From positions 1-56,936 of the forward strand of contig JAFQHQ010000117.1 in NCBI GenBank assembly GCA_017397885.1: DNA of 56,936 bases. The letters run 5' to 3'. Under the pieces are notes generated by a model. It worked only from the letters and a program-made list of their open reading frames with translations. It had not been told where the DNA came from and searched no databases. The DNA comes from Clostridia bacterium (GTDB lineage Bacteria; Bacillota; Clostridia; UMGS1810). This document shows positions 27,335 to 37,163 of this stretch, piece after piece. Every line of letters starts with the position of its first letter. Position 1 is the first letter of the stretch. The translations under genes and the position numbers were made by a program.

Positions 27335-29239
27335 ATGAAAAGAAGCTATATTCGTAACAGGTATATTTTTATTCTTGATTTCCTGAGCATATTGTTTGCA
27401 AGTTTCTTAACATACTTCGTTGTTTATTCGGGAATGGATGATATTTCATGGAATATCATTTTAACCACCGGTGGCATGTACGCAGTATGGACATTTATAT
27501 TCTTTTTTGCATTCAGAGTATATAATACTGCATGGTGCTACAGTGGTTCAGCAGAGCTTGTGAGATTTTTGCTGATAAACCTTGCGGCAATAGTTGCCAT
27601 GTATATAAGTAACGAAATTTTGCTGAATCTGAATTTTGTTATTCAGGCTCACCGCAGAGTTATATTTGCCATAGCAGTTATGTCGGTGCTTGCAATGACA
27701 ATTGTGAGAATGGTGTCCAAGGAAATTCACAAGTCTGCCGGCTACAAAAAAATGAATAACAAATCCGAAACCCGTGAAGATGCTCGCAGGGTGCTTGTTA
27801 TCGGTGCCGGAGATGCAGGCAGAATCATTGTAAATAATATAAATCAAGGCAACTCCGATTTTGAGATAATCGGTCTCATAGATGACGATAAGTCTAAACA
27901 TAACAAGATTTTTTACGGTAAAAAGGTTCTTGGCGGCAGAGATGATATTGTGCGTATATGCAAACAGATGGAGGTTGACAAGATTATTCTTGCCATTCCC
28001 ACAGCCTATGCTGATGACAGAAAAGAAATTATTGACATTTGCCGCAAAACCAAATGCGACATAAAAACCATTCCGGGAATAAGCGAAATTCTTGATTTCC
28101 CCGAAAATGAAAACCTTATCCGTGATATTAAAATTGAAGACCTTTTGGAAAGAGATGCAGTTAAACTTGATACAAACGGCATCAGTGAGCTTGTTTCGGG
28201 CAAGGTTATCTTGGTTAGCGGCGGCGGAGGGTCGATTGGTTCTGAACTTTGCCGACAGATAATGAGATTTTCGCCCAAGAAGCTTATAATTGTGGATATT
28301 TATGAAAACAACGCCTATGACATTCAGATGGAACTTAATGAAAAATATCCCGAGAACAAGCCCGTGGTTCTCATTGCTTCCATCCGTGACAAAAAAAGAC
28401 TTGAAGAAATTTTTACCGTTCACAGACCGCAGATAGTTTTCCATGCGGCAGCTCACAAGCATGTTCCGCTCATGGAGGCAAGCCCTAAGGAAGCTGTCAA
28501 AAACAATGTGTTCGGCACATATAACCTCGCTCTCACTGCCGATAAATTCGGTGTTGAAAAGTTTGTTATGATTTCCACCGACAAGGCGGTTAATCCCACC
28601 AATGTTATGGGAGCATCAAAGCGTTTTTGTGAAATGATTATTCAGTGCATGGAAAAGGTTAGTGAAACTGATTTTGTTGCCGTTCGTTTTGGAAATGTTC
28701 TTGGTTCAAACGGCAGTGTTATACCTCTTTTTAAACGTCAGATTGAAAGAGGAGGCCCGGTGAGAGTTACTCACAAAGATGTAACAAGATTTTTCATGAC
28801 AATTCCCGAGGCGGCACAGCTTGTTATTCAGGCAGCATGCTTTGCAAACGGCGGAGAGATTTTTGTTCTTGACATGGGTAGTCCGGTTAAAATCTACGAC
28901 CTTGCCGAAAACCTCATTCGTCTTTCGGGTCACACTCCCGGTGAGGATATTAAAATTGAAATAACAGGTCTCAGACCCGGCGAAAAGCTCTATGAAGAGC
29001 TTCTTATGGACACCGAAGGTCTCGAAAAGACCCGTCACAACAAAATTTTTGTAGGAAGACCCGGAACCGTAGAACTTGATGAGCTTAAAAGTGCTTTGGA
29101 TATGCTTGAGAAAGCCATTGAAATGGATGATGAAAACGCCATAAGAGATGCCTTTGAAAAAACTGTTCCTACCTATATAAGAGATAATGTGGCATTTAAT
29201 AAAGCATATGAAAAAGTAAAAACAGAAGTGCATAAATAA
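27335..29239 (+). CDS. FlaA1/CapD-type nucleoside-diphosphate-sugar 4,6-dehydratase
   Basis: A 634-residue membrane protein. Four N-terminal spans (within 1-125) are followed by a first Rossmann domain (VLVIGAGDAGRI, about 150) and a catalytic SDR domain beginning VSGGGGSIGSEL (about 290). The active-site region STDKAVNPTNVMGASKR lies near 412-428. This is the architecture of PglF/CapD/EpsC enzymes, which convert UDP-GlcNAc to a UDP-4-keto-6-deoxy sugar. The next two genes are a DegT aminotransferase and a PglC-like transferase, so the product is probably a UDP-4-amino-4,6-dideoxy-HexNAc used as the first sugar of the repeat unit. Confidence 0.93.
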   Translation: MKRSYIRNRYIFILDFLSILFASFLTYFVVYSGMDDISWNIILTTGGMYAVWTFIFFFAFRVYNTAWCYSGSAELVRFLLINLAAIVAMYISNEILLNLNFVIQAHRRVIFAIAVMSVLAMTIVRMVSKEIHKSAGYKKMNNKSETREDARRVLVIGAGDAGRIIVNNINQGNSDFEIIGLIDDDKSKHNKIFYGKKVLGGRDDIVRICKQMEVDKIILAIPTAYADDRKEIIDICRKTKCDIKTIPGISEILDFPENENLIRDIKIEDLLERDAVKLDTNGISELVSGKVILVSGGGGSIGSELCRQIMRFSPKKLIIVDIYENNAYDIQMELNEKYPENKPVVLIASIRDKKRLEEIFTVHRPQIVFHAAAHKHVPLMEASPKEAVKNNVFGTYNLALTADKFGVEKFVMISTDKAVNPTNVMGASKRFCEMIIQCMEKVSETDFVAVRFGNVLGSNGSVIPLFKRQIERGGPVRVTHKDVTRFFMTIPEAAQLVIQAACFANGGEIFVLDMGSPVKIYDLAENLIRLSGHTPGEDIKIEITGLRPGEKLYEELLMDTEGLEKTRHNKIFVGRPGTVELDELKSALDMLEKAIEMDDENAIRDAFEKTVPTYIRDNVAFNKAYEKVKTEVHK

Positions 29240-29273
29240 TATGACAAAATTAAGTTTGATTGGAGACAGACAA

Positions 29274-30476
29274 ATGAGAAATATACCTTTTTCCCCTCCG
29301 GATATATCAGAAGCGGAGATTGAAAATGTATCAGAGGTTTTGAGAAGCGGTTGGATTACCACCGGACCGAAAACTAAACTTTTGGAACAGAGAATAGCAA
29401 AGTATTGCGGAACAAATAAGGCTGTCTGTCTTAATTCAGCTACTGCGTGCATGGAAATGATTCTCCGTCTTTTCGGAATCGGTGAAGGTGATGAGGTTAT
29501 TACATCTGCCTATACATATACTGCAAGTGCAAGTGTTGTATGCCATGTTGGTGCAAAGCTTGTGTTGGTAGACACTGCAAAAGACAGCTATCAGATGGAT
29601 TATGATATGCTTGCAGACAAAATCACCGAAAAAACAAAAGCAATTATCCCGGTTGATATAGCGGGAGTTATGTGTGATTATGACAGGATTTTTGAAATCG
29701 TAAACTCAAAAAAGCATTTGTTCAAGGCAAACAACGAATATCAGAAAGCACTCGGTAGGATTTTGGTTATGGCAGATTCTGCTCACGGTTTTGGTTCGGA
29801 ATATAAAGGAAAGAAAAGTGGTAGTGTTTCTGATTTTACAAGTTTTTCATTCCATGCAGTGAAAAATCTTACCACAGCAGAAGGCGGTGCACTCACCTGG
29901 AATCCCTTGAACGGAATTTCTGATGATGAAATATATAAGCAGTTTATGCTTCTTTCACTTCACGGTCAGTCCAAAGATGCTCTTGCAAAAACACAACTCG
30001 GTGCATGGGAATATGATATTGTTTCTCCCGCATACAAATGCAATATGACAGATATTATGGCGGCAATAGGTCATGCCCAGCTTGACCGTTATGAGGGAAT
30101 GCTTGATAAAAGAAAACAATATCTTGAAAAATATGAAAAAGAACTCACAGGCGTTGGATTTGATGTTTTAAAACACTATGATGATACTGTGCAATCAAGC
30201 GGTCATCTATGCCTGACAAGACTTCGTGGCAGAGATTCTTCGTTCCGCAATGAGTTTATTACCAAAATGGCGGAAAGAGGAATAGCTTGTAATGTTCACT
30301 ACAAACCTATCCCTATGCACACTGCATATAAAAATCTTGGATTTGATATTGCAGATTTTCCAAATGCATATGCACAGTTTGAAAATGAGGTTTCGCTTCC
30401 GCTTAATACAAAGATGACTCTTGATGATGTATGTTATGTAATAGATACTATAAAAGAACTTATGGGGGATAACTGA
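29274..30476 (+). CDS. DegT/DnrJ/EryC1-family sugar aminotransferase (PglE-like)
   Basis: A 400-residue PLP enzyme. I take ATG 29274 with GGAG 8 nt upstream; ATG 29241 has none. The PLP-binding lysine is K197 in SFHAVKNLTTAEGG, and DSAHGFGSEY supplies the cofactor-ring aspartate. Placed directly after the 4,6-dehydratase, it most likely aminates the 4-keto carbon to give a UDP-4-amino-4,6-dideoxy sugar (bacillosamine or related pathway). Its stop overlaps the start of the next gene by one base (TGATG). An N-acetyltransferase of the PglD type is not adjacent. Confidence 0.92.
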   Translation: MRNIPFSPPDISEAEIENVSEVLRSGWITTGPKTKLLEQRIAKYCGTNKAVCLNSATACMEMILRLFGIGEGDEVITSAYTYTASASVVCHVGAKLVLVDTAKDSYQMDYDMLADKITEKTKAIIPVDIAGVMCDYDRIFEIVNSKKHLFKANNEYQKALGRILVMADSAHGFGSEYKGKKSGSVSDFTSFSFHAVKNLTTAEGGALTWNPLNGISDDEIYKQFMLLSLHGQSKDALAKTQLGAWEYDIVSPAYKCNMTDIMAAIGHAQLDRYEGMLDKRKQYLEKYEKELTGVGFDVLKHYDDTVQSSGHLCLTRLRGRDSSFRNEFITKMAERGIACNVHYKPIPMHTAYKNLGFDIADFPNAYAQFENEVSLPLNTKMTLDDVCYVIDTIKELMGDN

Positions 30477-31162
30477 TGCTTTTGGAAAAATATGAGAAGC
30501 TTCCTTCTGATTTTAAGGATGATTCCATACATAGTTATTATGAAATTCTTGAAAAGAAAAAAGTGAGTCTTTTTATTAAACGTTGCTTCGATGTTTTTGT
30601 TGCATCGTGCATGCTTATTGTAGCTGCAGTTTTTCTTTTGATAATTGCTGTTGCAATTAAGATCGATTCCCCGGGGACTGTTTTCTATCGTCAGGAACGT
30701 ATAACCAAATACGGAAAAAAGTTCAGGATTTTTAAATTCCGCACAATGGTTTCCAATGCTGACAAAATAGGAACTCTTGTTACGCTTAGCAATGATGCGA
30801 GAATAACTAAAGTCGGAAAATTTCTGCGCAAGTATCGGCTTGATGAAATTCCGCAGCTCTTAAACATTTTAACAGGGGATATGTCTTTTGTGGGTGCAAG
30901 ACCTGAAGTTGAAAAATATGTCGATGCCTACGCTCCCGAAATGTTTGCAACCCTTTTAATGCCTGCAGGTGTAACTTCTCTTGCAAGTATTTATTATAAA
31001 GATGAAGATCGCCTTATGAAAGATGCCGAAAATGCCGACGAAATATATGTAAATGAGATTTTGCCTGCAAAAATGAAATATAACTTGGATTACATAAAAA
31101 AATTTAGCTTTTGGTATGACATAAAACTTATGTTCAAGACGTTTTTTGCGGTTGTGAAATGA
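30476..31162 (+). CDS. Initiating phosphoglycosyltransferase (PglC/WcaJ C-domain type)
   Basis: A 228-residue bacterial sugar transferase. One hydrophobic re-entrant helix (about 34-58) is followed by the conserved catalytic core: FYRQERITKYGKKFRIFKFR, RLDEIPQLLNILTGDMSFVG and ARPE. These proteins transfer a sugar phosphate from a UDP-sugar to undecaprenyl phosphate and so start repeat-unit assembly. The short form with a single membrane segment corresponds to PglC. Its placement after the dehydratase and aminotransferase supports the amino-deoxy sugar as substrate. Confidence 0.93.
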   Translation: MLLEKYEKLPSDFKDDSIHSYYEILEKKKVSLFIKRCFDVFVASCMLIVAAVFLLIIAVAIKIDSPGTVFYRQERITKYGKKFRIFKFRTMVSNADKIGTLVTLSNDARITKVGKFLRKYRLDEIPQLLNILTGDMSFVGARPEVEKYVDAYAPEMFATLLMPAGVTSLASIYYKDEDRLMKDAENADEIYVNEILPAKMKYNLDYIKKFSFWYDIKLMFKTFFAVVK

Positions 31163-31178
31163 GAAAGGAAGTAGTTAA

Positions 31179-32180
31179 ATGATGGAATATCCATTTATAT
31201 CGGTTGTTATTCCGGTTCGTAACGAATCAAGATACATAGACAAGTGCATAGATTCAATTTTTTCACAGACTTATGACAAATCGAAAATGGAAATCATCTT
31301 TGTTGACGGCAAATCCAGCGATGACACGGTTGCACGCATAAACAAGCGGGCTGAGGAAAATGACAGAAATGTTATCGTGCTGGATAATCCCCAAAAGATT
31401 ACTCCCGTTGCCATGAACATCGGAATCAAAGCGGCAAAGGGCGACTACATTGTTCGACTTGATGCTCACAGTGAATATCCCGATACATATATTGAACAGT
31501 GTATTGAATGTATTTTGAAAACAGATGCCGATAATGTGGGCGGTATTGCTCTTTCCGATGGCGACGGCTACATTGGTGAAGCATTTTCATATTTGCTTGC
31601 CACAAAATTCGGTGTGGGCGATTCGGGATTTCGCATAGGTGTTCCCAGCGGTTATGTTGATACAGTTCCCTTTGGAACATTTAAGAAAGAAACCTTTGAA
31701 AAATTTGGCTTATATGATGAACGCCTTGTGAGAAATCAAGATTCGGAGCTTAATTCCCGGATTAATCAAAATGGCGGGAAAATATATCTTGACAGTGATA
31801 TAAAACTTACCTACAAATGTAGAAACACAATTTCCGGCATTGCAAAGCAGAATTTCGGAAATGGTAAGTGGAACATTATTACTCAGTATTTGTGTCCGGG
31901 TGCAATGTCGCTGAGACATTTTATTCCCTTTTTGTTTGTGTTGTCGCTGGTGGTCTTAATTCCTCTTGCGTTTACAGGAATTTCGTTTTTCGTATATTCG
32001 TTAATTGCCGAACTGGCATTGTATTTGTCTCTTGACATTTGCTACAGTGTTAAGCTTTCTTGCAAAAACGGCATAAAATATCTGCCTCTTTTGATGTTTT
32101 TGTATCCGTTCATACACATTTGCTACGGCTTGGGTTCATTTGTGGGAATTGTAAATTTGTTTAAGTTTAAAAAGAAGTAA
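31179..32180 (+). CDS. Family 2 glycosyltransferase (ExoA-like)
   Basis: A 333-residue inverting GT-A glycosyltransferase. N-terminal SVVIPVRNESRYIDKCIDSI, a DGKSSDDT loop and RLDAHSEYPD (the DxD equivalent) are present; two to three hydrophobic segments occur at the C-terminus (about 245-325). This membrane-tailed form resembles ExoA of succinoglycan synthesis. GGAAG precedes the double ATG; either 31179 or 31182 may be the start. It probably adds an early sugar to the lipid-linked intermediate on the cytoplasmic face. Confidence 0.9.
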   Translation: MMEYPFISVVIPVRNESRYIDKCIDSIFSQTYDKSKMEIIFVDGKSSDDTVARINKRAEENDRNVIVLDNPQKITPVAMNIGIKAAKGDYIVRLDAHSEYPDTYIEQCIECILKTDADNVGGIALSDGDGYIGEAFSYLLATKFGVGDSGFRIGVPSGYVDTVPFGTFKKETFEKFGLYDERLVRNQDSELNSRINQNGGKIYLDSDIKLTYKCRNTISGIAKQNFGNGKWNIITQYLCPGAMSLRHFIPFLFVLSLVVLIPLAFTGISFFVYSLIAELALYLSLDICYSVKLSCKNGIKYLPLLMFLYPFIHICYGLGSFVGIVNLFKFKKK

Positions 32181-32197
32181 CATACTGAGATGAGATT

Positions 32198-32365
32198 ATG
32201 GAAAGAACTGTTGTAGCATTATCATTTGACAATGGCATGGATGATACTTTTCACGCTGCATATAAAATAACGGAAAAATATGGCATAAAATCCACAGTTC
32301 ATATTACAACCGGTTTAGTTAACGGAGCACAGAATGGACATAAATGAGAAATCTGCGATAAGGGA
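32198..32365 (+). pseudogene. N-terminal fragment of a NodB-type polysaccharide deacetylase
   Basis: From ATG 32198 the frame reads like the first 49 residues of the intact deacetylase at 34048 (SFDNGMDDT versus SFDDGREDT, VHITTGLVNG versus VHITTGFVDG). It then stops at TGA 32345, where the intact gene has TGG. DNA similarity continues about 18 bp further (CATAAATG.GA...GATAA.G) and then switches to unrelated sequence. It is a truncated paralogue left by a deletion or recombination. Confidence 0.8.
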
Positions 32366-32633
32366 TAATGACTACGTAATGTGGTTTGAGGTCATGAAAA
32401 AAGCAAAAATAGCACACAGACTTCCGAAATGTCTTTCATACTACATTAAGCACGATGACTCTGTTTCGGGCGGAAGCAAGTGGAAACTCATAAAGCACCA
32501 CTATATACTGTATAAAAAAGGCTTGAAGAAAAATAGCTTTATGTCGCTCTTGCTTACTTTGAACAATCTGTTTTTTGGTGTGCTGAAAAAAATCAGATAC
32601 AAAGAAAAAATAGCTAATACTGATAAAAGATAA
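32354..32633 (+). pseudogene. C-terminal fragment of a family 2 glycosyltransferase
   Basis: The frame running to 32633 encodes DNDYVMWFEVMKKAKIAHRL..LSYYIKHDDSVSGG and a basic tail, which is the C-terminal third of many GT2 enzymes (the 'D-Y-x-[LM]-W' acceptor motif). The N-terminal nucleotide-binding half is missing. Its apparent start, ATG 32334, lies inside the deacetylase fragment. The two fragments meet at about 32354-32368, marking one recombination junction. Confidence 0.75.
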
Positions 32634-32668
32634 TTTTTTATGATTTTACCGAAAGGATTTGAATTAAC

Positions 32669-33988
32669 ATGACCATATATGAAGAACTGTTAAAAGGTAA
32701 TGAAAAGCTTTCACTTGTGGGCTTAGGTTATGTAGGCATGCCAATTGCGGTTGCATTTGCCAAAAAGGTTGATGTTATAGGATTTGATTTGAATCAAAAG
32801 AAGATAGAATTATACTTAAACGGTAAAGACCCCACAAACGAAGTGGGAGATGATGCCATTAAGGCAACAGCAGTTGATTTCACAAGTGATGAGACAAGGC
32901 TGAAAGAGGCGAAGTTTCATGTTGTTGCTGTTCCCACGCCGGTTAATGCAGACAAAACTCCCAATCTTTCACCGGTTATCGGTGCAAGTGAGATAGTGGG
33001 AAGAAATCTTACAAAAGGCTCTTATGTTGTATACGAAAGTACGGTTTATCCCGGTGTTACAGAAGATGTTTGTGTGCCGATTCTTGAAAAAGAGTCCGGA
33101 TTAAAGTGCGGAGTTGATTTTAAGGTCGGCTATTCTCCCGAACGAATTAACCCCGGTGACAAGGTTCACAGACTTGAAAACATCAAAAAGATTGTTTCGG
33201 GTTGTGACGCAGAAAGTCTTGAACAGATAGCAAAGGTATATGAGCTTGTCATTGAAGCAGGTGTACACAGAGCTTCTTCCATAAAGGTTGCTGAGGCTGC
33301 CAAGGTTGTTGAAAATTCACAGAGAGATATAAACATCGCTTTTGTAAATGAGCTTGCAATGGCATTTGATAAAATGGGCATCGATACTAATGAGGTTGTT
33401 GATGCAATGAACACAAAATGGAATGCGTTGGGCTTCAGACCGGGTCTCGTAGGCGGTCACTGCATAGGAGTTGACCCATACTATTTCATATATGAAGCGG
33501 AAAAGCTCGGTTATCATAGCCAGATAATTGCATCGGGAAGAAAAATTAATGACGGTATGGGAGAATTTGTTGCTGATGCTGCCATTAAAAAGATGATTAT
33601 TGCAGGCAAATCGCCAAAAAATGCAAAGGTTGTTATTCTTGGTCTCACATTTAAAGAAAATTGTCCCGATACAAGAAATTCCAAGGTGGAAGATATTATA
33701 AAAAGATTAAAGGAATATGGAATAGACCCAATTGTTGTTGATCCATGGGCTTCACCGGAAGATGCAATGCATGAATATGGTGTAACTCTTTCTTCACTTT
33801 GCGAAGCAAATGATGCCGATTGCATTGTGTTGGCTGTGGCACACAACGAATTTAAGGAATTGGGACTTGAAGGAATGGATAAACTCTTTAAGTCTATGCC
33901 AAACAGTGAAAAGGTTGTTATTGATGTTAAGAATGTATTTAACAAAGATGACCTTGAAGAAAAAGGATATGCTTATTGGAGACTGTAA
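32669..33988 (+). CDS. UDP-N-acetylhexosamine 6-dehydrogenase (WbpO/TviB/WecC family)
   Basis: A 439-residue UDP-sugar dehydrogenase. The NAD site is GLGYVGMP (18-25), the catalytic cysteine is C265 in GGHCIGVDPYY, and the conserved ESTVYPGVTED and TFKENCPDTRNSKV follow. The sequence is closer to the UDP-GlcNAc/GalNAc branch than to UDP-glucose dehydrogenases, so it should make a UDP-HexNAc-uronic acid. This would put an acidic sugar in the repeat unit, and a carboxylate that the ATP-grasp enzymes encoded downstream might amidate. AAAGGA precedes the ATG. Confidence 0.92.
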   Translation: MTIYEELLKGNEKLSLVGLGYVGMPIAVAFAKKVDVIGFDLNQKKIELYLNGKDPTNEVGDDAIKATAVDFTSDETRLKEAKFHVVAVPTPVNADKTPNLSPVIGASEIVGRNLTKGSYVVYESTVYPGVTEDVCVPILEKESGLKCGVDFKVGYSPERINPGDKVHRLENIKKIVSGCDAESLEQIAKVYELVIEAGVHRASSIKVAEAAKVVENSQRDINIAFVNELAMAFDKMGIDTNEVVDAMNTKWNALGFRPGLVGGHCIGVDPYYFIYEAEKLGYHSQIIASGRKINDGMGEFVADAAIKKMIIAGKSPKNAKVVILGLTFKENCPDTRNSKVEDIIKRLKEYGIDPIVVDPWASPEDAMHEYGVTLSSLCEANDADCIVLAVAHNEFKELGLEGMDKLFKSMPNSEKVVIDVKNVFNKDDLEEKGYAYWRL

Positions 33989-34047
33989 TGTGACCATAGA
34001 AAAATATGTAAAATTATCATAGGTGTATATTATTTACAGGAGGAAAT

Positions 34048-34824
34048 ATGAAAAAAACTGTTGTATCCTTATCGTTTGATGACGGAAGAGAAGACACTAT
34101 TCGCAATGCCTTTTCTATTATGAATAAATATGGATTGAAAGCCACTGTTCACATAACTACCGGGTTTGTGGATGGAACTTGGGATGGACATAAATGGGAT
34201 AGTTGTGATAAAGCAATGACGGTTGCCGATGCTGTACAAATGCATAACAGTGGATTTGAAATCTCTCTTCATGGCGATAAACATAAAACAGAAATCGATG
34301 ATTTTCTTATATCGAAAAAAAAGCTTAAATCATGGGGGATTTCGGTTGAAAACATTGGTTTTTCAATTCCCAATTCCGATTTGAATGACACGCAAAGGAC
34401 TGAATTTACCACGTTTTTGAAAAATGAAGGTGTTTTGTATATGCGTGGTGGGAGAAATGCGAAATGCTATTCTTTTGTGTCTAAATGTTTTTTCGCACTG
34501 TACAAAATTTTTAAATTTCAGTTCGCTTATAATTTGTTCAATAAATACAATCGTAACATCAATTATGACAAATATGATCTCAATTCGGTAGTTGTACGGA
34601 ATGAAGATAAAGCCAAAACAGTAATACGCTTTATTGAAAAATACAAAAATGATTCGTGGATAATTCTTATGCTCCATTCCGTTCTTTCAAAGAATGAAGA
34701 AAAATACGGAAGCGATGCATGGTATTGGGATAGTGAAGAATTTGAAACACTATGCAAATATTTGTCTCAGGCTCAATCCAATGGTAAGATTGAAGTGAAG
34801 ACAATAATAGATAATATTAATTAA
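34048..34824 (+). CDS. Polysaccharide deacetylase (NodB-like, CE4 family)
   Basis: A 258-residue protein without a signal peptide. SFDDGRED carries the Asp pair (D11, D12), and SLHGDKH supplies metal-binding histidines (H75, H79). Later ILMLHSVL is the usual C-terminal His motif. Family members remove N-acetyl groups from sugars or polysaccharides. The lack of an export signal suggests that it acts on a cytoplasmic or lipid-linked intermediate. AGGAGG lies 6 nt before the ATG. A truncated relative lies at 32198. Confidence 0.85.
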   Translation: MKKTVVSLSFDDGREDTIRNAFSIMNKYGLKATVHITTGFVDGTWDGHKWDSCDKAMTVADAVQMHNSGFEISLHGDKHKTEIDDFLISKKKLKSWGISVENIGFSIPNSDLNDTQRTEFTTFLKNEGVLYMRGGRNAKCYSFVSKCFFALYKIFKFQFAYNLFNKYNRNINYDKYDLNSVVVRNEDKAKTVIRFIEKYKNDSWIILMLHSVLSKNEEKYGSDAWYWDSEEFETLCKYLSQAQSNGKIEVKTIIDNIN

Positions 34825-34852
34825 TATGGTTGAATTTTTGGGGAGAGCAGGT

Positions 34853-35959
34853 ATGAAGATAGTTCATATAAACACGAATTATGTAAAAAACACTCTTCAT
34901 CAAAGTATGATGGATGTTATGCTTGGTATGGGAATTGAGTCAAAGGTAATTTGTCCCACCTGTGATTTTAAAACAAGTGTTGTAAAACCTAAGGATTATG
35001 TTGAAATATGTGAGTGTTTTTCAAAAATGGACAGAGTGTGGTACGGTAACAAACAGAGAAAAATATTATCACATATAATTTCGAACTACGATTTATCCGG
35101 CTATGACATATGTCATGCCTATACCCTTTTTACAGACGGGAATGTTGCATATAATCTGAAAAAGAAATACGGCATCCCCTATGTTGTGGCAGTCAGAAAC
35201 ACTGATGTCAACACATTTTTTAAATATATGATTCACCTTCGCAAAAGAGGAATCGAAATTCTGAAAAATGCTTCGGCGGTATTTTTCCTTTCAAAGGCAT
35301 ATGAAAAAATAGTGTTTGAAAAATATATTCCTGAAAAGTATGCTAAGGAAATAAAGGCAAAATCATATATTATGCCAAACGGACTTGATCCGTTCTGGCT
35401 TGCAAATGTTCCTGAATACACAAAGAAAGCTTTGGATAAAGAAATCAGAATATGCTATGCCGGAAGGATTGAAAAAAACAAAAATTGTAATCTTACGGTC
35501 GAGGCATGCAAAAAGCTTATTAACGAAGGTTATGACATAAAATATACCGTTATCGGTAAAATGGTTGATGAAAGTTTCAAATCAGTTATTGAAGAAAACG
35601 AATTTATAACTCACATTCCTTTTCTTCAGAAAGAAGAGCTTGCTGCCGAGTTTCGTAAAAATGATATTTTTGTTATGCCGTCATTTACCGAAACCTTTGG
35701 TATGGTGTATGCAGAGGCGATGAGTCAGGGGCTTCCCGTTGTCTACACAAAGGGCGAAGGTTTTGACGGTCAGTTCGCTGAAGGTGAGGTTGGGTATGCG
35801 GTTTCTTCGTACGATGCCTATGATGTTGCGAATGCGATAGAGAGAATTGTTACAGAATATGATTTGATGTCTCAAAGATGCATAAATAGTGTTAAGAGAT
35901 TTAATTGGGAAACAATATCCTTGAAATATAAAAAAATATATGAAAACATTTGTTGTTGA
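34853..35959 (+). CDS. Family 4 glycosyltransferase
   Basis: A 368-residue retaining GT-B enzyme. ATG 34853 has GGGGAGAG upstream; the frame begins earlier at 34826 without a better site. The C-terminal nucleotide-sugar site includes ICYAGRIEKNKN, FVMPSFTETFGMVYAEAMSQ with the conserved E-x7-E pair, and GLPVVYT. It is likely to add one sugar of the repeat unit; donor and acceptor are unknown. Confidence 0.9.
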   Translation: MKIVHINTNYVKNTLHQSMMDVMLGMGIESKVICPTCDFKTSVVKPKDYVEICECFSKMDRVWYGNKQRKILSHIISNYDLSGYDICHAYTLFTDGNVAYNLKKKYGIPYVVAVRNTDVNTFFKYMIHLRKRGIEILKNASAVFFLSKAYEKIVFEKYIPEKYAKEIKAKSYIMPNGLDPFWLANVPEYTKKALDKEIRICYAGRIEKNKNCNLTVEACKKLINEGYDIKYTVIGKMVDESFKSVIEENEFITHIPFLQKEELAAEFRKNDIFVMPSFTETFGMVYAEAMSQGLPVVYTKGEGFDGQFAEGEVGYAVSSYDAYDVANAIERIVTEYDLMSQRCINSVKRFNWETISLKYKKIYENICC

Positions 35960-35968
35960 GGGGGATTT

Positions 35969-37150
35969 ATGAGCAAAAAAAAAATTCTTTTTGTGGTTCC
36001 AGGATTATATTCGGGAGGAATAAGAACATCATTTCTGAACTTGATAAATCAATTGGAAAGTGATGACTCATATAACATTGATGTTTTGATGTTTTCGGAT
36101 GAAAACAAAAGTCTATTACCTCATTGGGTAAATATCATTGAGCCTAATGATTACTTAAGATTAATTACAACTTCGCACCAAAAGGTTTGTCAAAAAAGCA
36201 AGCTTTTGGGTTTTTTGCGAAATATTATGGGTGCTGTTACAAAGATATTTGGTAGCGGAGTGGCATATAAGTTCCTTTTTTCCACATTCAAGCAATTAAA
36301 AGGCTATGATTATGCCATTTCATTTGCACAATCCGGTCGCAGAAAAAGTTTGTATGGTGGTATGAACGAATTTGTACTCAAAAAGGTTGATGCAAAGGAA
36401 AAAATCACCTTTTTGCATTGCGATTATGAAAAATGCGGAATAAATGACAATTACAGCCGAAAAATATATGAGAAATTTGATAAGATTGCGGCGGTTTCCA
36501 TTGGAGTTAAGGATGTATTTTTAAAATGTCTTCCCGAACTCCGTGACAAAGTGACAGTTGTTCACAACTGTCATCAATGCGAAAGAATTAATGAACTTTC
36601 AACTGATAACACAGTAGAATATCAAAAGGATGCAATTAATTTTTTAACCGTTGCACGAATATCTGCTGAAAAAGGACATAATCGTGTTTTGAATGTATTG
36701 GAAAAGCTGAAAAAAGAAGGCTATAGGTTTTTTTGGCATGTTGTTGGAGGAGCGAATTCTGAAACGGAAGCAGCATTTTTAAAGTCTATAGATGAAAAAG
36801 GACTTTCTGACTGTGTTAAGCTTTATGGCAATCAAACGAATCCCTATAGGTTTTTTGTTAATGCAGATGCCTTACTTGTGGCATCCTATCACGAAGCTGC
36901 GCCTATGGTTTATTCTGAGGCGGAAATTCTGGGGCTTCCTGTCATCACAACAGAAACTATCTCTTCCAAGGAATTTATTGAGGATAAAAACAATGGTTTT
37001 GTTTGCAAAAATGATGACAACTCATTATACGAAATTATGAAAGAAATCTTGGATAGTTCCCATAAATTAAATTGCTGTCGAGAAGCATTGAATAAGGAAT
37101 GCGACTTTGTTGAATCCAAAAATGAATTTATAAAATTGTTGGAGAATTAA
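35969..37150 (+). CDS. Family 4 glycosyltransferase
   Basis: 393 residues, GT-B fold. The N-terminal half begins ILFVVPGLYSGGIRTSFLNL. The donor half contains NFLTVARISAEKGHNRVLNV, LYGNQTNPYRFFVNADALLV and HEAAPMVYSEAEILGLPVI (the E-x7-E region). It starts 10 bp after the previous stop with GAGGGGG upstream. It probably transfers one sugar during repeat-unit assembly. The glycine-rich N-terminus and FVNADALLVAS resemble GT4 enzymes of capsule clusters. Confidence 0.9.
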   Translation: MSKKKILFVVPGLYSGGIRTSFLNLINQLESDDSYNIDVLMFSDENKSLLPHWVNIIEPNDYLRLITTSHQKVCQKSKLLGFLRNIMGAVTKIFGSGVAYKFLFSTFKQLKGYDYAISFAQSGRRKSLYGGMNEFVLKKVDAKEKITFLHCDYEKCGINDNYSRKIYEKFDKIAAVSIGVKDVFLKCLPELRDKVTVVHNCHQCERINELSTDNTVEYQKDAINFLTVARISAEKGHNRVLNVLEKLKKEGYRFFWHVVGGANSETEAAFLKSIDEKGLSDCVKLYGNQTNPYRFFVNADALLVASYHEAAPMVYSEAEILGLPVITTETISSKEFIEDKNNGFVCKNDDNSLYEIMKEILDSSHKLNCCREALNKECDFVESKNEFIKLLEN

Positions 37151-37163
37151 TTACAAAAAGAAG

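Noticed and set aside
27548-28462. 304-codon antisense frame over the CapD-type dehydratase
   Set aside because: The opposite frame is a complete conserved enzyme; the antisense product is Asn/Phe-rich with no motif and no ribosome site.
28706-29452. 248-codon antisense frame across the dehydratase/aminotransferase border
   Set aside because: It spans two conserved genes on the other strand, and the composition is typical of a reverse-strand shadow.
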